Origin: Lanius collurio | Lineage: Eukaryota; Chordata; Aves; Passeriformes; Laniidae | Direction: 5' to 3' | DNA: 64,000 bases | Assembly (NCBI GenBank): GCA_020086605.1 | Contig: JACBWW010000017.1 | Coordinates: 22,397,489-22,461,488 of the forward strand | Shown here: positions 1 through 64,000 of the stretch, piece after piece | Layout of the letters: each line of letters begins with the position of its first letter | How positions within the stretch are numbered: position 1 is the stretch's first letter | The notes under the pieces: generated by a model | What the model was told of the DNA's origin: nothing | Database searches by the model: none | The model's input: only the letters and a program-made list of their open reading frames with translations | Position numbers and translations under genes: made by a program

Positions 1-674
1 AAAATGTCAGGGGAAGGAATACATGTCACCTCTTTCTTCTACACTGAACATCTCTGACTTTGCTTCTGATCAAATGTGAATGCACAGAATTGGCTACAAA
101 CTGGAAATGGAATTCAACAAATCCTAGTTCACTTATCCAGAAAACAGTAGTTAAAAACCAGCAGGGCTGTCTCAGTAGATGGCAGGACTATGCACTCTTG
201 GCTCAGTTGCAACAACTGAATTAAGTTTTAAACAGATGATTCCTGATATGATGCATGTTTATCAACAAAATTTGCAATTAGGGCTCTTCTGCCTTATCAG
301 TAGCCTGTATTTTAGAGACAATGCTAAACCCTAGAGCTTCAAAACATTGTTTAGCTCACACAAAGTGCATGCAGATGCTATTCTGTGTGACTCAATACAG
401 TTAAAAGAAACTGCAACTTTGGCTTCTTTATTATATAGTAAATTACTCTTTTGACATGATATTAGCACTAAGCCTAACACAAATATACATACACACAAAT
501 ATCATATACCTAATTAAGGTGCAACAGAGTAATCAGGGAGCACAAGACTGAGCTGTAGTTACTACAAAAATAAGTTTTGTTATGACAGTAAGTGAGGAGA
601 CAAGAGACACTATACAAGATACAAGAGCTAAAAAGGAAAAGTAAAGTAACTGAAAAAAAATACATGAATATCAC
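1..674 (-). other. ICA1 intron 3' of the proline-rich exon (partial)
   Basis: This AT-rich sequence should be the start of the intron leading to the final ICA1 exon. I searched the minus strand for the family tail (DLTAWFSLFADLDPLSNP-like) and found nothing similar. No stop codon of the gene, 3' UTR or poly(A) signal can be assigned here. Confidence 0.7.
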
Positions 675-53949
<53,275 letters not shown>

Positions 53950-53966
<17 letters not shown>

Positions 53967-53988
53967 GATTCTTGTTTTCTTCAGACAC
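53950..53988 (-). CDS. ICA1: ICA1 start-codon exon (22 bases of 5' UTR plus residues 1-5 and part of 6)
   Basis: On the minus strand, a TTATTTAG acceptor is followed by 22 untranslated bases and then ATG at 53966-53964. The context is strong, with A at -3 and G at +4. The exon encodes MEGHK and two bases of codon 6 before a good GTAAGTATC donor. The split codon completes as tyrosine with the first base of the next exon. The family start in mammals is M-x-G-H-K, which supports this short exon despite its size. No in-frame stop lies in the 22 leader bases, so the start rests on family similarity and context. The acceptor implies at least one upstream non-coding exon. Confidence 0.9.
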
Positions 53989-56900
53989 CTAAATAAGAAA
54001 TTATCAGTTAATGCAAGTATCTTTAATTTTCAAACACTAGAAATCCTGTATCTTTTCTCTCAGAAAATTACTATGCTGCAGCATCTTCTTTACCATGTTA
54101 CAAAAGAAAACTTTTCAATCTGTGAGCCAGATGCTTTCCTTGTGTAACACAAAATTCTTGAGAAAATCCATTACAAACAGATTTAAGTGCTGCCATCAGT
54201 GATGCCAACCCTTCTGTGTTTGCAAGTTTTTCAAGCAAAATAAAATTTACCAGGCATAAATTCATTGACTTTTGAGGAGGCAGGCCAAAATTGTCCATGC
54301 TAGGCATCACCCTCAGTCAAGTTTTTTTTCCTCCAAGTTTTAGTCACAACAAAATTCAATTACTTTTTACCTTTTTTTTTTTGCCTATACTCCACTGATC
54401 TATTTTTTTAAAACACTAGTTACATCATGTCTCGAGTCACAGATGTGAAATTTAATGACCAGATGGTTTTTCTATGAGGGACACCCCAGTCCCTAAGGAT
54501 AGAATATGATTTGTATGCATTAGGACTTCAGATTTTATAAATTACTATCTCCAGTTTGGATACTCAAGTCTCCCAGGATACTTTGAGCTGGCCAGATGGC
54601 ATGCACATCACTTCTCACTAGTACCTAAGCACACTCCTTCCAGGCCAAATTTAACAGCCAAGCCAGAGGCATCTCCTCTGCTGCTTTCAGAGAGGACTGT
54701 TCTTCAGCATACAGTTAGCACGGGAACAGAGGCACTGCAGCAGGGTCTGTATGAGACCAAAATTAAACTGGTGAGATGGAAGGTGCTGCTCAGGAATGGC
54801 CTTTGGCAAGAAGAGGCACAGAACAAACATAACAACAGGTACCACTAAGGTATGAAGCTGCCTGAAGAAAACAGCAATGGAAAAAGCAGCTAGGGAGGTA
54901 ATGGTGCTGAAACTAAACTTTGGCACTAATCCAAGTGAGAAAGAAAAGGAGCTACAAAGGGGAGCCATGATGTTGGAAAGATATCTAGCACAGCACTGCA
55001 TACAGACAGTGTGGTTAGCACTGGAGAGGCAAAAGGACTGGAACAGATTGCAGGAACCCAAACAAGGGAATGCAAACAACCTGAATGCTTCCTGCAAGAG
55101 TGAAGCACATGCACTTCCATTTGGAGCTCAATGGAGCCAAATCCCAGATTTCTGAGTCTAACCTCTCTGCTGACAGTACCTGTGAAACTTCTTGGCAAAG
55201 TTCAATGAAATACTGCAAGATTATATCAGAGCAGGAATTTTGCCTGAATTGCAATTTTTGTGAAATGCTCTTAACCACTGCAGGAGAGACCATGAGAAAA
55301 TTCCTAACTCCGTCTTCAGATCAGCGTTTAAATGTAAGGGTCAACAGCTAAAGAAAGAGGAAGAAAGAATTGTTTCAGATTGTTGAACCATTGAGTCAGA
55401 CAAGGTACGCAATGGACTGCTTTGCTGTTGTTTTTAGAGCCATAGGCACAGGCACTATGAACTCATTTTCTAATACCTTTTTATTCTTGACTTCACTGTT
55501 TTCACACTGGTCCTCCTTAAGTCAACTGTGGGGGTGTGTGAGTGAGATAAAACCATAGGATTGAGTTTGTATACATATCCATGACTCAGTTATTCAGCAG
55601 CACACTTGGCTTGGCGAAGTAAAGAACAGCCTATCTAGGCGGAATAACATGTACATTACTTGGAACAAAGTATAAGCAACCAATATGGGGAAAAGGTGTA
55701 AGGCACTGACCTTACTCACTGTACACGTCCACCTGCTTCTCCTGGAAACCAACGTCCCTACAAAAAGATAAACAGGGTCATGGTTTGCAAGTATACCTCA
55801 TGCTCTTTCTTCCTAAACATCTGACCTTACCTTTTGACTCTCAGATCTTCTTAGTTACACTCTTCCAGGTCTTACATAGCACCTTTGTGCCCTGAAGATA
55901 TTCTTAATGGGAATTTTTACATTCAAAGTGGACAATATTTTTATGGCATGAAAATGAGGCTATTCTCTGTTCTGCTGTGTGATGGGATGGCATTTGACGT
56001 GTTTGAGGCTACAAGACCTGCTGGGATGGTGTCCTGTGGTCAATCAGGGTGGAAGGAAACAGAAGTGGAGTCTTACCTACGCTGCCTGCTGGATGGCTCC
56101 AGGCATGTGATATCACCCAAAATATGCCAGGAGGGAAAAAAGTCCCAGAGCATTTAGGTAGTATAGATAAAAACATTCCAGGGTGATTGTTATAATTAAG
56201 CAATGAGAACAAGCAGCAGCCCAGGACACAAGCTCAGTCCCTGGGCCCACTAGGATGGAGCTAACTTGGTCCTAAATGAGAATTCAGTTTGCAAAGACAG
56301 CTTAGTAAGCACTAGCATTGAGTGAACAGAAATTTAGTTGCTAAAAAATAATGCGTCATGTACATTGTCTCCGCAGTAATTTAACAGGGCCCTGATTTAT
56401 TTTTATAACCTCTAACTTCATGTGTTATTACTGTCTGTTCCAAGTCCAGGAACCAAAGAGGGTAAAGATACTGGTTCAGCTCTAGCAAAGCACATTATTA
56501 AAAGCATATGGCACAGCTGAAAGCAGTGAGATTTTTTAAAAGAAATACCAAAATCTAAGTCTAGTCTAAAAAAGTGAGAGATACTAATAAGAGAGGACTG
56601 GAAATAGCCCAGGGACATATCTAAGAATTAAAAGGAACATTTTACAGCCATGCAACGAAGAATCCCTATAGTCACAAAATGCTGGCCCTGAGGCTGCTGG
56701 GAGAGACCAAGAACGAGCACATAACCTCTCACTACTTTAGGTTTTTAACTCTGTTATGCTTTCAAAGGACAAGACAAATGTCCCGAACAGAAGTAACAAG
56801 CCAGTTGGTCTTTGCCAAAGCTGACTACAACAGAAGCACATGACACTAACTTGAACCCACCAATACTCTCCCAAAAAGATGCAGTCAAATTTAAAATTAA

Positions 56901-59900
56901 CTTATGTTATCCTATAGTTTTAGATATAAAAAACAAGCTTAATTTGCCACAATGAGTTGATGTAAGGGACTATTTTTTGTTTGTTTTCTTCCCAGTGTAT
57001 TAAAACAACAACAAAAAAAGTTTCAATAAATAGCATTATACTGATGATGATTAACAAAACAAAAAAATCACTACCCTATAGGAAAGCATTTGTATTGGAA
57101 AGTTTCCAAGATCTTTGACAATAAAGAGTTACCCAACACTTGTGATCTCCATGACAGACTGTATCTTGACAAACAAAAGGGAGGGATATTCTAGATGAGT
57201 CGGAAGCTGCTTTTACCATGCCAGAGAAAGCAGTGCCACATTACACATGACTGTACACAAACCCACATTTAATATCGCACAGCAATGCATCTGAGGCTTC
57301 CTGAAGAAGTCCACTCATGGCTCCAGTAATTTTGCAAGTGCTTCTCAGTGTTTTGAGAGAGACTAATGCTACCTCACTTTAAGCATTAAACCTGAGCTGG
57401 CCCTATCCATAACAAGTCTGCTTGGAACACAAGGGACCACAGCGCTGTTAGATCCATTTCAGTGCAGAACCAGCTTGGGTCACAAGCCCTGGCAAAACCT
57501 CGAAAATCCCTTACAGGTTTTTTTGAGGAGCCACCAAGAAGCCTCAGCACCACTTTCCACAAACCATCCTGTTTGCAGACTGATGCCAGAGAAGACAGGC
57601 ACAGCCTGGACACTGAAATACATCAAAACTGTTTCTAGACTCAGCCTGGCTTCAGGAGTAATACAGCTGAATCCAGCAGCGCTCTGCCACAGACAACAAA
57701 AAATGCTGAAACCAAAAATGATCCTGCAAACAGCCAACTATGGTAGAGTTCCTCTGGGTGGCAGACTAATTACCTACCAATTATTTCCACAGGAAGCCAA
57801 AATGGCTGAAATGGACACAGAACTTCATGTTATTTCTCCCATACTCATCATTCTACAGAGAAATTTTATTACCTATGATACTGTAACAAAACTTGATGGA
57901 GGACATTTGTCATTAGCAAGCAGCATTTCTACTCCTATGGAAAATCCTCTGATTCTCTATATTCTCCAAGATCACTTGAATAAACACATAAATTATTCTG
58001 TGCAACTAGGAAAATGCTTTCACGGTGTTTTGCGTGATTTGAATTGCAGTATACCCTAGGCTTACCCTCCAGCTCATGCCCTGCACAACATTTGTACAAG
58101 CTTGCTTCTCATTTTTTGTTCTATCATATTTTGTTGCAGCATAAGTTGTCTGGTTTCCCAAGAGCTGAACAACTTTATGAATAATCTTTAGATTCTGCTT
58201 GCATAAGAAAAAGATTGTAAGAGTGCCTTCTCTGCAACAGCTACAATGATAATAAACAAGTCTGTATATCAGTGTCACTCAGATTACCTCCCTTTTTCAG
58301 TGAGCCTAAGTGTAAGAAGTGCCACGTGACATGGTAATGTTCAGATCTTAATACTCTCCTAGGTTATGAGGAAATCAGTTTAAAAACCAAACCAATAAAC
58401 AAAAGCTATACCCCTAATTCAAGTATCTCTTCTTGTCTGAGCACTGGTTACATGGCTTTTACTGTGCTCTTAGCTCAGGCAACAGATCACATGGAAAAAA
58501 ATCAGGATGCAACCGGAGACATCAAACAGGAATCTTTTAAACTCTGAAGACTGTATATAAAACAAACTGTTGCTCTAATCACAGCTTCTCAGAACAAAGA
58601 GATGAGCTGAAATCCTTGTAAAAATGTTGTAAATGCTGATATACAGAGCAAATCTAACACTCAAAGATTACCCAGCAGTTACATAGAAAGGCAGTAGATT
58701 GAACAACACATTCTTCTGAGGTACATCCAGAAAAATTGAAAGGGAACTGAACAAGCAGCATAGCAGAATTCAGCAACCCTTATATGAAGGTAACATGTTC
58801 ATCGAAACACACAGTAATGTCTGCACCGTCATTGCCAGAACTGTCCTCTGAGTCTGCTGTTCTTTCAAAGCAGGTAATATGTTCTGTGGCTCCTCAAATC
58901 CCAACAGACTCTCCATACCCTAAAACCCTTGCAAATCTATAACTTCAAATATGGCAGAATCATGCATTGAAGTTGACTTACTTATGTCAACAGTTTTATT
59001 AAAATAAATAATCTTCCAAGAAACTTTTAATACAGTAATAGTACAGTGATACTAAGCAATAAAAAAAGAGAAAAAGAATTCTATTTATAAAAGTTAAGAG
59101 TGGTAGTTTCGTTTACGTAAAATACTTTGAAGAGAAGAAAATGTGCTTAGGTGAGGGAATCAAGGCCATCTGCGCCTCCAGCAGCTCTTGGCTGACAACC
59201 TGCTCTCTGGAAGCTGTGACCAAACTGAACCAAGGAAATGGGTCTGCAAAACAAGAAGCAGTCTCACTGCAATATGAAGACTAGACAGGGTACAGTTTTA
59301 TCTTCTCTGGTGTGTCTACAAAACACACCAGGAGCTTCAAATAGAATTTGACTTTGCCTTTCCCAAGCAAAAGAGAATATAACAGCCTGTAGATCTGAAT
59401 TATCCATGTTTTCAATGCAGGAAAAGAATGAATACTGAAGTCTGGGACTTTCACCATCAAGGTTATACACAGAAGTACTCCTACCCTTAATTACAAAAAT
59501 AGCTACCACTGTAATTCAGCTAAAATGAATCTAGAGTGCAAGCTGTATCTATGACAAACGACAGGATTTAATTTTTCCTCTAAAGCTCTTCATTCTCAAT
59601 GTTGATGCTCTAATCCTGCAGAATCATCCATGCTTATCTTTAAATCCAGGAGTCTTTTCATTCTGTTAGACTACTCACTGATGCACTTTTTTATTAATTC
59701 AGAAAGTTTGCAAATTGGTCTGTAAGTGCTGCATTAGCAGTTCCTTCCATCCATCACAACTTTTTGTCTCATCCTTTGTTTCAGTCTGATCTAGAGCTTT
59801 GCTACTTACCCTGGAAAGTGTCTATTTTGGAGATTACCCACAAGTTCTCAAGAGAAGAAATACAAGACTGCAGCATCAAGAGAATTACTCTTTCAATCTA

Positions 59901-62900
59901 TTTCAGGAGCTGACACCTAGAAAGAAATTTCGTATGTTCTTAAAAGAAGCACAGGTTAAATGGCATCTGTTACACAGCGAAGGCTCCTGCTATATTCATA
60001 CACCTGGGAGGTTCTGAGAGGGGAAAAAAACCATCCTGTTTGACTGCAATTATCTAACTGTAGTGCCTAAATTACCATACAAGCCCCTCAAGAGTAAGTT
60101 CCCGTACAGATAGTGAACAAAACCTCCAAAGAGCAATGCTGAGCACCTCAAGCAGAGCCCCACCACTGTGCTCTGTGCACACAGAAATTATGCTTTTTGC
60201 ATTAAGCATCTGAACTACACAGCTAAGCCGTGCTGTGAGACCACCGCTCTATTCCACTTCTCTTAGAACTAGGATTTCATGGTGGTCTACTGAATTACTG
60301 GGGGGGGGGGGGGAAAGAGTCAGCAGCATACTGAGTAACACTGTCCTTAGGACATGGCTACATCCCAGCAAGTGTTGTAGTGCGGGGAAAGTAAGTCCCC
60401 TGGAACCAATTTTTTCTTTCACTGCAAGCACTTCTGGAACTAACATTTCTATAAATTGTATTTGCCATTTCCTTCTCCTCTCTACCACGGCATATGAGAC
60501 ATACCAGCAAGCTATTCATTTATTCCATTCCATTTATTCATTTGTCTTGATCCTTCAAAGAATTAAAAAAACCTCAAAGAATTACTCTACCACCCCTCCC
60601 CCCCCAAATTTGACATGAAGAAAAATCCCAAGCATGTACTCAAAACAACAGAAGTATCAGAGAAATTGGAGTCTGCTCTCCCAGGAAGTGGTTTGACCCA
60701 GTACAACAACCCCTTCTTTTTCAAGCTAGTAAATTATGTGAGAACAGTAATACCAGCAGGTATCTTAAATGTCTTAGACTGCACGATTAGAGACTTGCAC
60801 CATAAGAAACCATGTACAAGGTATGAAGAAATCTGAATGATGTGGGTCTTCAGTCATTTATAGCACCACCTAGGCACCTGTCTGCAAATAGTACCTCCAT
60901 CCAAATGAGTAGCAGTACTATTGACACCTGTCTTTCACCCAGCTCTACACTATTTAATCCTCTGCATAGGGTATATATGGGTCACATCTATCACAGAGAG
61001 TACTGTCAAGAGTCACTTTCTTCCAAAACACAACTGTCATACTTCTCATTTCAGAATACACAATTAATGTAGGAAATTATTCTACTTAATTTTCTGGTGT
61101 AGTCTAAAAAAAAGGATGATATCTGGGGCCATGTTTCTTATGCTATCATTTAGTCTTTTTTTTTCTATTCCAAATTTTGATGCATAGAAGTTAATAGAAG
61201 TGGCAGGTGAATTTACACTTTGACAGTTTATTGCTCACTTATACCAAGAACTAAAGAGTGTCAATCCACCTGAACCGCTCTGGTTTTCAGTACTTGAGGG
61301 GGTTACAGGTAAGTTTTAACCAACATGAAAAAGCAGAAAATTGGCACTATGTCACCACGTTTTTAAATCTGGTTTTGCCCCCGCAAAGTGCAAGGACCCA
61401 CTCAACAGTTAACATTCCTCTCTAAAAAAATAATTTTGTGTCTATTTGGTATTATATATTTGTCATATAATTCCAAAAAACTATCAGATCAAACTTGTAG
61501 GCATGAGTGGTCTCCCTTCTAGAGCATAAAATGCATTGAAATAACACTTGGAGCTGGGTTGGGGGTTTTTTTGGTTGTTTTTTAAACAGTTGAATGAAAA
61601 ACTCCTAAACACAGTGGATTATCTCAAAAAACACTGATAAGAACGGCACATGAAGTCACAAAACAGCATATGCAGTCTGAGAACAAAATATTTCCAATAA
61701 ATACTGGTAGACTCACAGTTCCAAGACAGATGAGTAAACAATAGCACCTTCTAGGTAAGCTCATCTGCACACAGAACTTTATCATTTGCACAGACATATT
61801 TAATCACACAAAAAATTAATTTTAAATTCCGATTTCAGATAATACTGATTTTTCATCTGCTTATTGTGAAATAATGCAGGGACAATACACAGTAGCAGTT
61901 TGCCATCACGTAACATCTTTCACTTCACTAGTAAAGTATTCCTTACATTTGTGGAGAACAGTGAGACAACAAGGTAAGCACTGCAAGTACTACATGCATT
62001 TTATGGAAGAATAATTTGAGTATAAGTCATTAAATGGCACGTTTAAGCTCACTGCAAATGAGCAAAACTGGTGATACGAATTATCCAGGATTTAATTTTT
62101 TTCTAAATGCAGACTTGCTTTGTTTCTTCCAAATGACACTTGATTTCCTAGTTTAAGAATCAGTATTTGTAAACTTAATAGCTGAATATTATTAAAAAAA
62201 TACCATACGGAACATGTACTGTACATAGATTTTAAGAGACAAGACTGTCTTTCTGACACTCCATCTGTAACCTGTATCTGTAGAGTCTCAATATTGGGAA
62301 ACTTTCCCTTTGCAGAAACTATGGGAAAAGTAGTGAATGAACAAAAAAAAATCATGGAACTCTTTCTGCATGTATAGCATATTCCATACAAACATATAAG
62401 GTTTTAGAACTTCAAACTAATGGCTCTCTTACTTAGATACCCTATTTGTTGTCACAGCCAACCCTCTCATGTTTCTGTCTCCCTCCTGCCTTTTCATCCA
62501 TTCAGAAGCCAGGAAGCAATGTCATTTACACCCAAGGGAAAACAATGCCAGGGGAGGGAACATGAAAAATAATTTTCTCCAGATTCCCTTGGAGATTATT
62601 TCACATCTGTGGATAAGAGATTCAATTAACAAAACAGCATTTGCACGCACAGCAACAACAATACAGGGTAACCTCCTTGCACCGCCCTTTGAGTAAACAC
62701 CATCAGTACAGGCTGTATATTCTCAATAGACGCACAGTCCACTCAACTTTTATATTACTGCTCTCAGTAATATCCTGGCACACCAGCTGACTGCTCCTAG
62801 AGCAATGGTGATCCCTATGAAGCTATTTGCAAGATGGACCCAAGTACTGTTTCAGTGACTAGGTACAGACAGTTCTCAAGGTTGACGTAAGCAATTGCAT

Positions 62901-64000
62901 AACCGGTCAAAATGCTCCTCAGTTTGCTGTGGCTAACAATAGCCACAGGAAAAACTAATGTGAGACTGTTATTACTAGCAGCACTTAAAAGGTCAATGTT
63001 TCTGCTGTTCTTGACTGCTTGGTTCTTCCTCTAACAAACTTCACTCTCTGGGCTTTTGTATTTTTAATACTTCTGCATCACGTGGCGTAATTTTGTCTCT
63101 AGAGTGATTTTATGGTTGAGAAGCAGCAAAACACCTTGAAGAATAAACTACAGAGCAATACTCTTGGAGAGATTTTGAATAAAAAGTATTAAAGTCTTTG
63201 AGAGCATTTTTTGTCTTCTAGTTCAGATGAGATATTATCACTTTTTTTTCCGCCAACTTGTACCAACAGCTTTCAACACTAGTTGAAGACTGAAAAAAGC
63301 TGTTATTATTAATTTCTTCAAGAAAAGGTTATGTGGGAAATCATCAGAACAATTTAACAACCATGTAACAGAGAAGTATTGGCATGATGGTTGGGCTTGA
63401 AACTTTACTAAGGTGGAAAAAAAACCCCTAATTCTGTAGTAGGGTTCAACAGGAATTTTTACTTTGCACTATGTGATCCCTTTTACTGCCCAATAATAAA
63501 AACTCCTGAAAGAAAAATGTTAAAGAAATCTTCCCCCTCCATAAAGTCGTAACTTTTCTTGAATCTGCAAATCTGCAGCAACATTTATATTTGAATCTCA
63601 ACTCCAACAAACACAATAGAAGAAAGCACCATTCTCTAAAAAGCACTTTTTTTTTTTTTTTCTCAGCTGAAAACAAAGCAAATTCCAATGACCAGCATCT
63701 AAATTCTTGAGTAAAGTGCTGGAACCTTTCTGGAAACAAGGATGTTTCACCCATGAAGTTCTGACAGTAAAGAAACTTTAGAAACTCATTCGGGCTGAGG
63801 TTTGGTACCATTTAACTGCTACATTATCTTCCAGTAGAGTCTGTCATGTGCAAAACGTGACTCGTTATACCAGTTATGGCAGTTCACTACTCAAAAGATC
63901 TCTGTGGCTTGACACTAAATTCCTCCTTCAGTGGTATTAACATTAATCTTAAACCATTACAGTACTCAGTTTAAACCAACAGGCTGTTCAAAGAGCAGTT
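53989..64000 (-). other. 5' intron or upstream region of ICA1; no gene recognised
   Basis: The start-codon exon has a splice acceptor, so transcription starts somewhere to the right of 53988. I see no CpG-rich island, convincing first exon or neighbouring gene here. GC-richer stretches (about 54600-55350 and 57370-58060) have long open frames on both strands, without recognisable products. Homopolymers include G14 at 60300-60313, C8 near 60598-60605 and a T run near 63647-63661. Confidence 0.6.
60300..60313. repeat. Poly-G run, 14 bases
   Basis: Fourteen consecutive G's. Prone to length error in sequencing and possibly polymorphic. A C8 run lies about 290 bases downstream. Confidence 0.9.

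Noticed and set aside
60235..60618. 127-codon plus-strand open frame
   Set aside because: It reads through the G14 run and the C8 run, so its frame is unreliable; no known similarity.
63446..63811. 121-codon minus-strand open frame near the right edge
   Set aside because: Crosses a long homopolymer and shows no recognisable protein or splice context.

Overview
The window is vertebrate, almost certainly avian, nuclear DNA. It is AT-rich, has no dense coding, and carries CR1 non-LTR retrotransposon fragments with the typical bird 3' end (a 'ggtccctttcaaccc...attctatg' pattern). One gene explains nearly all recognisable coding signal: ICA1 (islet cell autoantigen 1, ICA69), on the minus strand.

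I reconstructed thirteen ICA1 coding exons by reading the minus strand, each bounded by GT-AG splice sites with phases that join without a break. The start codon is at 53966-53964, in a short exon with its own splice acceptor. Twelve further exons run leftward to 675-770. Together they encode 477 complete codons plus one base. The arfaptin-homology/BAR domain (about residues 53-256) is encoded at 22840-51795. The C-terminal ICA69 region lies at 675-15451. The terminal coding exon, known in the family for a DLTAWF...LLNA tail, is not in the window and should lie left of position 1. The non-coding first exon(s) and promoter are not recognisable in 53989-64000 and probably lie to the right.

Layout from left to right: 1-674, intron before the missing last exon; 675-15451, the small C-terminal exons; 15452-22839, intron 8; 22840-23246, two BAR exons separated by a 182-base intron; 23247-45810, a 22.6-kb intron with a minus-strand CR1 (27237-27912) and a plus-strand CR1 tail (29441-29540); 45811-51795, four BAR/N-terminal exons; 51796-53949, an intron with a plus-strand CR1 tail; 53950-53988, the start-codon exon; 53989-64000, 5' intron or upstream DNA with no recognised gene.

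I found no second gene, tRNA, rRNA, CRISPR array or intact mobile element. I see no clearly novel system. The most useful second-look items are the run of symmetric phase-1 exons encoding the ICA1 C-terminal linker, including a proline-rich 96-base exon, the unlocated first exon, an unexplained 195-codon plus-strand open frame at 57475-58059, and an intronic hairpin at 19994-20025. Human and family comparisons are from memory; no search was run.
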